Shown one piece after another: positions 51,805-59,607 of a stretch of 64,000 nucleotides of DNA. The stretch comes from Sulfurovum sp. (GTDB taxonomy: Bacteria > Campylobacterota > Campylobacteria > Campylobacterales > Sulfurovaceae): the NCBI RefSeq assembly GCF_015493435.1, contig NZ_WGDD01000057.1, forward strand, positions 1-64,000. The letters are read 5' to 3'. Every line of letters begins with the position of its first letter. The first letter of the stretch is position 1. The notes below the pieces were generated by a model. The model worked only from the letters and a program-made list of their open reading frames with translations. It was not told the DNA's origin and searched no databases. The position numbers were made by a program, and so were the translations under genes.

Positions 51805-52863
51805 TTAAATATCGTCCCGTTCTTTGACATAAGATCCGAGTACTTTAATCTCATCTTCGTGTTTTTTCAGTATTTCAGCGATATCTTTGTCATCCTTATG
51901 TCCGTTGAACTCCAGGAAGAATACTGATTTTCCCTCTACAATATGTGATTTTATCTTTGTCAGATTCACTTTGGCTTTTTCAAAATCATTCAGAAAATCA
52001 ACCAAAGCCCCCGGCTTATTGGCAAGCTTGACCAAAATGGATGTCTTATCCTCTCCGGAAGGCTGATTTTCAAAATTGGATACCACAAAAAAACGTGTCC
52101 GGTTATTCGTATCGTCTTCTATATTCTCGAACAGAATCGGAAGTGTATACATTTTGGCCGCCACGGAAGGACAGAGTGCCGCTGTGGTTTCATCTGCCGC
52201 TGCAAGCTTCGCCGCTTTTGCTGTCGATTCGACCGGTACATGTTCTATCTCGTCAAGTCCGAGATCCTGAAGAAATTTCCGGCACTGGCCAAAAGCGATA
52301 TCTTTGGAATAAATCTTTTTGATATTTTTAATATCTTCATTCAAAGTGGCAAAGCAGAGATGCACATCGATTACTACTTCCGCAATGATCTTCAGATCAT
52401 AGGCATCCAGACAGTTGATCGTATCCGTAACGATCCCGTTGGAACTGTTCTCAATGGGGATCACACCAAATTTTGCCGTTCCTTTGCTCACTTCTCTGAA
52501 AACACCGGGAATGGAGCTGATGGGAAGATAGGTACTCAGGGCACCGAACTTGCTCTCCGCAGCCTGATGGGTAAAACTTGCTTCAGGACCGAGAAAAGCA
52601 ACTGCTTCGGGTAGTTCAAGGTTTCTGGCCACTGCAAACATTTCCAAAAAAAGAGCATCTATCGCGCCATTCGTCAGTTTACCGTTGTTTTGTGCTTTAA
52701 GGCGGTTCAGAATTGCCTGTTCGCGTTCAGGCCGATAAATGGGAGCGCCGGTGGTATTTTTCAGTTCGCCTACCTGATGTACCAGATCCATTCGCTCATT
52801 ATATAGCGCCAACAGCGTATCATCGATTTTGTCGATCTTTTTTCTGAGTTCGTCCAAGGCCAT
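51805..52863 (-). CDS. pheA: Chorismate mutase / prephenate dehydratase
   Basis: 352 residues: N-terminal AroQ chorismate mutase (LRKKIDKIDDTLLALYNERM), prephenate dehydratase (AFLGPEASFTHQAA; IPIENSSNGIVTDTINCL; NNRTRFFVVS with the Thr-Arg-Phe motif), and a C-terminal ACT domain (TSILVKLANKPGALVDFL) for feedback by phenylalanine. It makes phenylpyruvate. It lies between lysA upstream and hisC downstream. Confidence 0.96.
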   Translation of the reverse strand: MALDELRKKIDKIDDTLLALYNERMDLVHQVGELKNTTGAPIYRPEREQAILNRLKAQNNGKLTNGAIDALFLEMFAVARNLELPEAVAFLGPEASFTHQAAESKFGALSTYLPISSIPGVFREVSKGTAKFGVIPIENSSNGIVTDTINCLDAYDLKIIAEVVIDVHLCFATLNEDIKNIKKIYSKDIAFGQCRKFLQDLGLDEIEHVPVESTAKAAKLAAADETTAALCPSVAAKMYTLPILFENIEDDTNNRTRFFVVSNFENQPSGEDKTSILVKLANKPGALVDFLNDFEKAKVNLTKIKSHIVEGKSVFFLEFNGHKDDKDIAEILKKHEDEIKVLGSYVKERDDI

Positions 52864-52880
52864 TCATTCTCCCTTTTTAC

Positions 52881-54098
52881 TTATGCGTTCCGCTGTAGGA
52901 ACTCTTTCTCCAGACGTATCTGGTCTTCATATGTTTCACGTCTCCTGATCAGTCTGTCATTCCCCGCTTCCAGGGCAACTTCTGCCGGTTTGGGACGGGT
53001 ATTGTAGTTGCTGGCCATGGTAAACCCGTAGGCACCCGCCGAATGTACCACAATAAGGTCATTGTGCTTCAGCGGCGGAAGCGGTACGTTTTTCCCGAAG
53101 AAGTCACCGCTTTCACATACAGGCCCGACAACATCTGCGAGCGTTTTTTCTCCCTCGACCATTACGGCATCGATCTTGTGATAGGCATTGTAGAGACTCG
53201 GACGGATAAGATCATTCATCCCGCCATCCACAATCACAAACCGTTTGCCGTCATTCACTTTTTCATACAATACACTGGTAAAAAATGCTCCGGCATTGGC
53301 CACCATATAACGGCCCGGTTCACACAGCAGAGTCACATCAAGCCCTTTGGTCGCCTCAAAGATCGTTTCGGCATAGTCACGCACAGGGATCGTCACCTCA
53401 TCACTGTAAACCACACCAATCCCGCCGCCGACATCAAAGAATTTGATATCGATCTTGATCGCTTTGAGCGAACGTACCAGATCAGCGACGATCACCGCTG
53501 CTTCTTTGATGGGTTCGAGCTTGGTCAGCTGAGAACCGATATGAAAATGGATGCCAACCGGATTGAGATATTCGGATTTGTTCGCGTAGATATACATCCG
53601 TTTTGCCATATCGATCTCGACACCGAACTTGTTTTCATGCAAACCGGTTGAAATATACGGATGGGTCTGCGGGTCGATATTCGGATTGACACGGATGGAA
53701 ATACGTGCTTCCCGGCCAAGCTCTTTGGCTACGGTTTCGACACGTTTCATCTCTGCCTCGCTCTCAAGGTTCAACAGCAGAATATCTTTTTGCAGTGCTT
53801 CGCGTATCTCGTCATCACGTTTGCCTACACCCGAAAAAACGATTTTGTATTTATCTATGCCCGCATCCAATGCACGTCTCACTTCTCCGATACTCACACA
53901 GTCCGCTCCTGCACCAAGCTGTGCCAAATGGGCAATGACCGATAAATTCGAGTTTGCTTTTACCGCGTAGTTGATCAGTGATTTTTTTCCGGCAAAGGCC
54001 TCTTTCAGTGTACTGTACCGATTTCCGATATAGTCAAAATCATATACATAGAGTGGCGTGCCGTACTTCTGTGCCAATGCTTTATAATCAATATCCAT
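52881..54098 (-). CDS. lysA: Diaminopimelate decarboxylase
   Basis: 405 residues, fold-III PLP enzyme. PLP lysine in NYAVKANSNL, GGGIGV phosphate-binding loop, HFHIGSQLT and CEPGRYMVANAG; Cys in GPVCESGDFF. It makes lysine from meso-diaminopimelate. It heads the lysA-pheA-hisC-small-dxs operon. The leader has CATATAAAT (about 54125-54133 minus strand) as a possible -10. Confidence 0.96.
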   Translation of the reverse strand: MDIDYKALAQKYGTPLYVYDFDYIGNRYSTLKEAFAGKKSLINYAVKANSNLSVIAHLAQLGAGADCVSIGEVRRALDAGIDKYKIVFSGVGKRDDEIREALQKDILLLNLESEAEMKRVETVAKELGREARISIRVNPNIDPQTHPYISTGLHENKFGVEIDMAKRMYIYANKSEYLNPVGIHFHIGSQLTKLEPIKEAAVIVADLVRSLKAIKIDIKFFDVGGGIGVVYSDEVTIPVRDYAETIFEATKGLDVTLLCEPGRYMVANAGAFFTSVLYEKVNDGKRFVIVDGGMNDLIRPSLYNAYHKIDAVMVEGEKTLADVVGPVCESGDFFGKNVPLPPLKHNDLIVVHSAGAYGFTMASNYNTRPKPAEVALEAGNDRLIRRRETYEDQIRLEKEFLQRNA

Positions 54099-54190
54099 TC
54101 CATTCTCTTTCTGTTTTCATTTGTAATTTATATGGGAATAGCAAAAAAAACCCATACAGTATTTTCAGGTGATTTTATCTAAAAGTCGCT

Positions 54191-54313
54191 AAGAGAGAGA
54201 TAGCCGCTTTCAATACAGTGTTCTGTACAAGGCTGCAAGCAACGCAAATACACTGTTGGCATACTGTTTTGCATGCTTCCCCAAAAGCGGTTTATTTTCT
54301 ATGAAAATCTCTT
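54191..54313. ncRNA. Large imperfect stem structure in the lysA-lptG gap, possible RNA
   Basis: Outer helix AAGAGA (54191-54196) with TCTCTT (54308-54313); second helix AGCCGCTTT (54202-54210) with AAAGCGGTT (54284-54292); inside, ACAGTGT (54215-54221) can pair with ACACTGT (54250-54256), or AGCA-AC-GCAAA with TTTGC-A-TGCT can form another hairpin. No protein frame fits. A long rod with internal loops recalls 6S RNA, but I cannot assign the strand or family. Confidence 0.35.
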
Positions 54314-54326
54314 AAAAAAATATCAC

Positions 54327-55409
54327 TCAGGTGATTTTTCGTTCATCGGTAAAAAAGACATAGATAGCGAAGATCCATAAAATAACGATGGGAGCAATGG
54401 CTGTCAGTTCGGGAACAAGTACCCCGTTCGCACCGATCTGCTCCAGTCCAAAAAGGATCCCCCATACCAGAAAGGTAGCCCCAAGAGAGAGTGCGACAAC
54501 CCCTCCTAAATTCATCATTCTGGCATGGAAAGGAAGTTTAAAAAACAAAATGATGAGCAAGGCAAGGGCAAAGAGCGGGACAATAGCTTTGTCATAGATC
54601 GCTGCACGGATCTTGTCTGAATTGAGATTTTGTTTCCGAAGCAGTTTCCATGTATTGTAGGCATCGATGATATTCAGGGCTTTCCCTTCATAAAGAGATT
54701 CGATGATCTTGGGTTTATATCCGTGCAGCGTAGCAATACGTTCTTTCCTGTCCACACTGTAGCGAATCAGTTTGCCTTTTTTATAGATATGGGTTTTAAC
54801 TGTTGCATCCTGTGCGATCCACTCATCTGAATGAAAAACGGCTACCGGGGCACTGATCGTATAGCGGACCTGGTTGCCGGAAACTTTGAAAATAGTGATC
54901 CCTTCGATCTTTTTTTTCACCGGATCAAGTTTTTTAATGTAAACGAAAGTATCGTTATATTTAAAAAACATATCATTGACATTATAGGCATGGACCTGGT
55001 TATCCAAAAGCATATTCGCTTTGTCTTTTGCATAGGAAAAATCTGTTGTATGCAAATAAAGAAAAAGTGCATAGGTCAGAGATGCTACAACAAAAATGGG
55101 AAGAAAAAGTCTTTTTTTAGTGTAGCCGAATGCATGCAATGCTCCCATGGTATTGTTTTTGACAAGTGCCAGTTTGGTCATGATCACAGCAAAAACGATC
55201 GCCAGAGGATACAGCATACCCAATGCTTCCTGCCACATATAGAAAATATAAAGTATTTTATAGTTGGAAGAAGTATTCAGCTCCTGTGCATACTGAAAAT
55301 AGTCAATCGCTGCAAAAGCGAAAGAGAGGCCGAAGAGAATCGCCAAAAGATTGTTGATATAGTGTTTTGCCAAATAGCGAAAATGCAAAGAAGGGTAAAA
55401 TAACGACAT
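54327..55409 (-). CDS. lptG: LPS export permease, LptF/LptG family
   Basis: 360 residues with three N-terminal and three C-terminal membrane helices around a periplasmic beta-jellyroll (about 125-255), the YjgP/YjgQ layout. LptF and LptG form the membrane part of the LptB2FG transporter that extracts lipopolysaccharide from the inner membrane. I name it lptG from the matching position after pth in Campylobacter; LptF is not ruled out. The ATG is 1 bp after the pth stop. Confidence 0.88.
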   Translation of the reverse strand: MSLFYPSLHFRYLAKHYINNLLAILFGLSFAFAAIDYFQYAQELNTSSNYKILYIFYMWQEALGMLYPLAIVFAVIMTKLALVKNNTMGALHAFGYTKKRLFLPIFVVASLTYALFLYLHTTDFSYAKDKANMLLDNQVHAYNVNDMFFKYNDTFVYIKKLDPVKKKIEGITIFKVSGNQVRYTISAPVAVFHSDEWIAQDATVKTHIYKKGKLIRYSVDRKERIATLHGYKPKIIESLYEGKALNIIDAYNTWKLLRKQNLNSDKIRAAIYDKAIVPLFALALLIILFFKLPFHARMMNLGGVVALSLGATFLVWGILFGLEQIGANGVLVPELTAIAPIVILWIFAIYVFFTDERKIT

Positions 55410-55410
55410 A

Positions 55411-55980
55411 TTACCCCAGTCCTTCTATGGACTTCAGGCTGTATTTCGATTTGACTGTATTAAGCTCTTCCGACAGCAGTGCTTTGCATGCCTGCACCAC
55501 ATGTTCGATGAGTTTTGTCAAATGCAGGTTCTCTTCTGCACTGAAAGGGTGCAGTACATAGTCTGCAACCTGTGACTTATATTCGGGCTTGCCTACTCCG
55601 ACACGTACACGAATATAGTCTTTGCCTATGTGCGTATCCAGGGAACGCAAACCGTTATGTCCGCCGTGTCCGCCGCCTTTTTTGAAACGTACAGCACCGA
55701 ACGGCAGATCGATGTCATCATGGATCACGATAATATCTTCTAGCTCTATCTTGAAAAACTGTTTGACGATCTCAACAGACTTCCCCGAAAGGTTCATAAA
55801 AGTAGCAGGTTTTAAAAAAAAAGTATTAGCAGTACGGTAAAGTGTGCCTTCAAAGGCATTTTTGGAGATGTCTCTGGCGCCAAGCTCATCGACGAGTTTA
55901 TCGATGACCCTGAAGCCGATATTGTGCCGTGTCTCTTCGTATTTCGATCCCGGATTCCCCAGACCTACGAAGAGTGTCAC
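55411..55980 (-). CDS. pth: Peptidyl-tRNA hydrolase
   Basis: 189 residues from GTG 55980. I choose that start because the family begins TLFVGLGNPGSKYEETRHN directly after it and it lies 13 bp past the rplY stop; the open frame extends 15 codons into rplY. Catalytic His in ETRHNIGF, Asp in HDDIDLPFG and the GGHGGHNGLRS loop. It frees tRNA from dropped peptides. Confidence 0.95.
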   Translation of the reverse strand: MTLFVGLGNPGSKYEETRHNIGFRVIDKLVDELGARDISKNAFEGTLYRTANTFFLKPATFMNLSGKSVEIVKQFFKIELEDIIVIHDDIDLPFGAVRFKKGGGHGGHNGLRSLDTHIGKDYIRVRVGVGKPEYKSQVADYVLHPFSAEENLHLTKLIEHVVQACKALLSEELNTVKSKYSLKSIEGLG

Positions 55981-55993
55981 GACGATACTTTCA

Positions 55994-56530
55994 TTATTTG
56001 GATTTAATGACACCGCATACGGCAACGTCCGGTCTGTCCATCATTTTGCAGTCAGACGGAACTTCGATATCTCTTATGAGGATAGAGTCGTCTCTGTTGA
56101 GCGGCTCAACATCCAAGTCAAATTTCGCAGGCATATTTTCAATAGCCCCTCTTACTTTCACTCTTCTTTTAGACATAACCAGTACACCTTTGTTCTTCAA
56201 ACCTACCGGTGTTCCGTGTGTGACAACCGGTACAAGAAAATCTGTCACCTGCCCGGGAACGGTTACTCTAAGGTCTACGTGTACCACTTCTCCGTGAACA
56301 GGGTGCAGTTGATATTCCTGGATCACAACATCCAATTCTTTATCACCGACCTTTACGGGAAATGCAAGGTTCTCCTTATTTCTGACTGCTCTCATAAATT
56401 CACCGCGTTTAAATGCAGCTTGAATGTTCTCTACGCCGTTTGCGTAAAGATTTGCAGTCAGATAACCATCTCTTCTAAGCTTCTTTGCAGTAGTCTTTCC
56501 GATACTCTCTCTAACGATACCTTCTAACAT
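55994..56530 (-). CDS. rplY: Ribosomal protein L25, CTC form
   Basis: 178 residues: N-terminal L25 5S-rRNA-binding domain and C-terminal TL5/CTC domain (VLVMSKRRVKVRGAIENMPAKFDLDVEPL). Longer than E. coli L25 but normal for Campylobacterota. It starts the rplY-pth-lptG operon. Confidence 0.95.
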   Translation of the reverse strand: MLEGIVRESIGKTTAKKLRRDGYLTANLYANGVENIQAAFKRGEFMRAVRNKENLAFPVKVGDKELDVVIQEYQLHPVHGEVVHVDLRVTVPGQVTDFLVPVVTHGTPVGLKNKGVLVMSKRRVKVRGAIENMPAKFDLDVEPLNRDDSILIRDIEVPSDCKMMDRPDVAVCGVIKSK

Positions 56531-56592
56531 GTTTTGTCCTTAAATTAAAATAGAAACGGATTATATCGAAATAATTTTAAGAAAAACTGTGA

Positions 56593-57732
56593 TTACTCTT
56601 CTTCGGATTTGAAATCAAAATATTCATCATTTTGCCGGGCTGCATTGTCATCTACAATTGCACCTTTTCCCACCCCCTGCATTTTCAGTTTCAAGTCTGC
56701 CGGATTTGTGGCATATTCCAGTGCCACTTCATTGCTGATCTCACCTTTTTTAATGAGATCGAGGAGTGCCTGGTCAAACGTTTGTGTTCCATAGATCTCC
56801 TTCCCGTCAAACAGTGCATCCGGAATCTCTGCGTCTCTGTTTTCTGCGATAAGCTGTTCGATCCTTGCTGTCTTTTTCAGGATTTCGATCCCGGCTATCC
56901 TTCCGCCGCGTTTGGTAGGAATAAGTCTCTGGGAGATAACGCCTTCAAGTACCGATGCCAATGACATTCTGATACGGTTCTGCTCTTCATTGCTGAACAT
57001 ACCGACAATTCTGTCGATCGTTTCTTTGGCATCCAGTGTATGCAGTGTCGAGAAAACAAGGTGACCGGTATTGGCTGCATGCAAAGCAATATCGATGGTT
57101 TCAAGGTCCCGCATTTCCCCCACGAGTATAATATCAGGGTCTTCTCTCAGTGCAGCTCTGAGCGCATCGGAGAAAGAGTGGGTATCCTGCCCCACACTTC
57201 TCTGGTTGATCAGACAGCCCTTGTCCCTGTGTACAAATTCTATCGGGTCTTCAATCGTAATAACATGCTTTTTTGTTTCATTGTTTATCTTGTCAAGAAT
57301 AGCGGCGAGGGTCGTTGATTTGCCCGAACCGGTCACGCCTGTTACCAATACAAGACCACGCTGTATCGTTGTAAACGTTTTGATCACTTCGGGAAGTTTG
57401 AGTTCATCGAGAGAAAGGATTTTTACCGGAATCAAACGAAACACAGCACTCAGACCGTCCATCTGGTAGAAAATGTTCACACGAAAGCGATGGTCTTCTC
57501 CCAGTTTGTAACTGAAATCCAGTGTTCTGTCATTGACCAGTCTCTCATATTGCCCTTCCGTTGTGATCTCCCGAACCATTTCATCTACCATGTCGGCAGT
57601 CAAAGTGTCTTTCCCCAATACTTTCAGGACACCGTGAATACGTACTCTTATCTGGGAAGAAGCTTTAATGTGAAGGTCACTCCCTTCATTGCTGATCAGT
57701 GTTCTGAGATAAAGTTTAAGTTTCTCTTCCAT
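56593..57732 (-). CDS. pilT: Type IV pilus retraction ATPase PilT
   Basis: 379 residues. N-terminal PAS-like domain (GSDLHIKASSQIRVRIHG), Walker A VTGVTGSGKSTTLAA, Asp box (TIEDPIEFVH), Walker B (ALREDPDIILVGEMRD) and His box (HAANTGHLVFSTLHT), then AEQRL-type region EGVISQRLIPTKRGG. It drives pilus retraction for twitching, surface attachment or DNA uptake. No other pilus gene is in the window. Between tal and rplY. Confidence 0.92.
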   Translation of the reverse strand: MEEKLKLYLRTLISNEGSDLHIKASSQIRVRIHGVLKVLGKDTLTADMVDEMVREITTEGQYERLVNDRTLDFSYKLGEDHRFRVNIFYQMDGLSAVFRLIPVKILSLDELKLPEVIKTFTTIQRGLVLVTGVTGSGKSTTLAAILDKINNETKKHVITIEDPIEFVHRDKGCLINQRSVGQDTHSFSDALRAALREDPDIILVGEMRDLETIDIALHAANTGHLVFSTLHTLDAKETIDRIVGMFSNEEQNRIRMSLASVLEGVISQRLIPTKRGGRIAGIEILKKTARIEQLIAENRDAEIPDALFDGKEIYGTQTFDQALLDLIKKGEISNEVALEYATNPADLKLKMQGVGKGAIVDDNAARQNDEYFDFKSEEE

Positions 57733-57755
57733 TATGCTGTTTCTCCCAATTGATG

Positions 57756-58751
57756 TTATTCGATACTCTTCAACATGTCCTGAAACGCTTTTTCAAACGC
57801 TTCAAGGCCGTCTTTCAGCAAAGAATCATACACTGCCTGCATATCAAAACCGCAATCTTTCAGCTTGGTAAAGTAGCCGTTGATCTCGGCATCTTCCAGA
57901 GGCAGCTTCGGTGCGGTCGCTTTTTTGGCAAGATAGGCTTCGATCGTTCCGAGCGGTGCCGTATTGACAGAGTGCGGTGCCAAAAGCTCTCTGATATAGT
58001 AATCTGCCGGCAAATTATCCCCCTTTACACCTGTACTGGCAAAAAGCGTTCGAATGTTCGGTGTATAGTTCTTTTCAATAATATTGTAAATCTTTGCCGC
58101 ATTGTAAATACCCGTTTTGGCCACATCCATTCCCTCTTCGGCGAGATCGGCATCGAGCAGTCTGTCAAAGCGGCTGACAAATACAGAAATGACCGCATTG
58201 ACCTTTCCGCCGCCTGTTGCATCATATTCATGCAGACCTGCTGTCATAAACTTTAGACAGCGTCTGGCCTGCTCGGGAGAAAAGATCAGGGTGGCATTGA
58301 CAGATATCCCCATAGAAAGCAGCTCTCTCATGGCTTCATATCCGGCATTGGTCGCCGGTACTTTTATCATCACATTCGGCTCACCGATCGCACGGAAAAG
58401 CCTTTTCCCTTCTTCTATCGTTCCCTTGGTATCATTGGAAAGGAAAGGATCGACCTCTATGGAAATATATCCGTCATTGGCAGTATCGTAGGCATGTCTC
58501 AATGCCTGGGCTGCCGTACGGATATCTTCTATCGCCAGTGCTTCATACTTTTCTTTGGCACTTTTGCCTTGAAGGGATGCCAACTGTTCTCTATAGGCCG
58601 GAGATGTTGTGATTGCCGAAGCAAAAATAGAAGGGTTGCTCGTCGCACCGTTAATAATCCCTTCATCTATCAATTTTGAAAAATCATTTTTAAGAAATTC
58701 TCTTTCCACAAAATCCAGCCATAATGAGAACTTCAATTCTCTGTCTACCAT
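57756..58751 (-). CDS. tal: Transaldolase
   Basis: 331 residues. Schiff-base lysine in NVMIKVPATNAGYEAM, N-terminal LWLDFVERE and GATSNPSIFASAI, all transaldolase hallmarks; length fits the TalA-like form found in Campylobacter. It works in the non-oxidative pentose phosphate pathway. The ATG overlaps the aat stop (AATGGTAG). Confidence 0.95.
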   Translation of the reverse strand: MVDRELKFSLWLDFVEREFLKNDFSKLIDEGIINGATSNPSIFASAITTSPAYREQLASLQGKSAKEKYEALAIEDIRTAAQALRHAYDTANDGYISIEVDPFLSNDTKGTIEEGKRLFRAIGEPNVMIKVPATNAGYEAMRELLSMGISVNATLIFSPEQARRCLKFMTAGLHEYDATGGGKVNAVISVFVSRFDRLLDADLAEEGMDVAKTGIYNAAKIYNIIEKNYTPNIRTLFASTGVKGDNLPADYYIRELLAPHSVNTAPLGTIEAYLAKKATAPKLPLEDAEINGYFTKLKDCGFDMQAVYDSLLKDGLEAFEKAFQDMLKSIE

Positions 58752-59485
58752 TCCTCTTCCTTATAATTCCATGTAAAATGCTGCCAGCTGCCCAGATCAC
58801 TCGGTTTCTGCAGTGCCGCTTCAAGTTCATCGAGATATCTGTCCCGCGGAACAACTTCAGCACCCAGACCGACCATATGATCTGTTTTCATCTGGCAATC
58901 TATAAAATCATAGCCTTTAGCGCCTAAAACATCACTTAGTGCTTTGAAAGCCACTTTGGATGCATCTGAAGCCAAAGAGAACATTGATTCTCCAAAAAAA
59001 ACTTTTCCCATAGCAAGGCCGTAAAGTCCGCCGACAAGTTCTTCTTCCCTGTACACCTCGACACTGTGCGCAAATCCTTCCTCATGCAAGCGTATATAGG
59101 CTTCCTGCATATCGGGAACGATCCACGATCCGCCCTGTCCTTCTCTGGGCACAGTGGCACAGTAACGTATTACTTTTGCAAAAGCATGATCGAATTTTAC
59201 CTTGTATTTTCCGCTCCGCAGTACCCGCCTGAAAGATTTTCGCACTTTGAATTTTCCGGGATAAAGCAACAGACGGGGGTCAGGTGACCACCACAATATA
59301 GGATCACCCTCGTTATACCAGGGAAAAATACCTTTTTTGTAAGCGGTCAGAAGGCGGGAAGAAGAGAGGTCCCCGCCATAGGCCAAAAGACCCTCATCGG
59401 ATGCATAGCGCGGGTTGGGGAAACTGTACGAGTAGTGACTCAATGGAGGGATCAGGTATTCCTCCTCATCGAACATGGAAGCCAT
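58745..59485 (-). CDS. aat: Leucyl/phenylalanyl-tRNA-protein transferase
   Basis: 246 residues with the Aat signatures FPNPRYASDEGLLAYGGDL, KKGIFPWYNEGDPILWWSPDPR and GGLYGLAMGKVFFGESMFS. It adds Leu or Phe to proteins with N-terminal Lys or Arg, marking them for ClpS and ClpAP; both are encoded just upstream, so the N-degron pathway is together. The ATG at 59485 has GGAGG 9 bp upstream, and that site lies in the tip of a small hairpin. Confidence 0.95.
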   Translation of the reverse strand: MASMFDEEEYLIPPLSHYSYSFPNPRYASDEGLLAYGGDLSSSRLLTAYKKGIFPWYNEGDPILWWSPDPRLLLYPGKFKVRKSFRRVLRSGKYKVKFDHAFAKVIRYCATVPREGQGGSWIVPDMQEAYIRLHEEGFAHSVEVYREEELVGGLYGLAMGKVFFGESMFSLASDASKVAFKALSDVLGAKGYDFIDCQMKTDHMVGLGAEVVPRDRYLDELEAALQKPSDLGSWQHFTWNYKEEEW

Positions 59486-59488
59486 ATC

Positions 59489-59509
59489 AAAAATCCTCCA
59501 GGGATTTTT
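59489..59509 (-). promoter_or_regulatory. Hairpin holding the aat ribosome-binding site
   Basis: AAAAATCC-CTGGA-GGATTTTT on the minus strand. The ribosome site GGAGG (59499-59495) is split between loop and stem, so folding could limit aat translation. Confidence 0.45.
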
Positions 59510-59556
59510 GGATGGAGGATGGAGAATTGAGGATTGATGATGACAAGTGCCGGTCC

Positions 59557-59588
59557 AGCACCACGTAGGGTGCTGTCTCCCGACAGCA
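59557..59588. repeat. REP-type palindromic repeat
   Basis: AGCAC...GTGCT followed by TGCTGTC-TCCC-GACAGCA, a perfect 7-bp stem. Lies in the clpA-aat gap; a decayed relative lies at 19600-19624. Confidence 0.55.
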
Positions 59589-59607
59589 TCTTACGGTTTG
59601 AAACATG

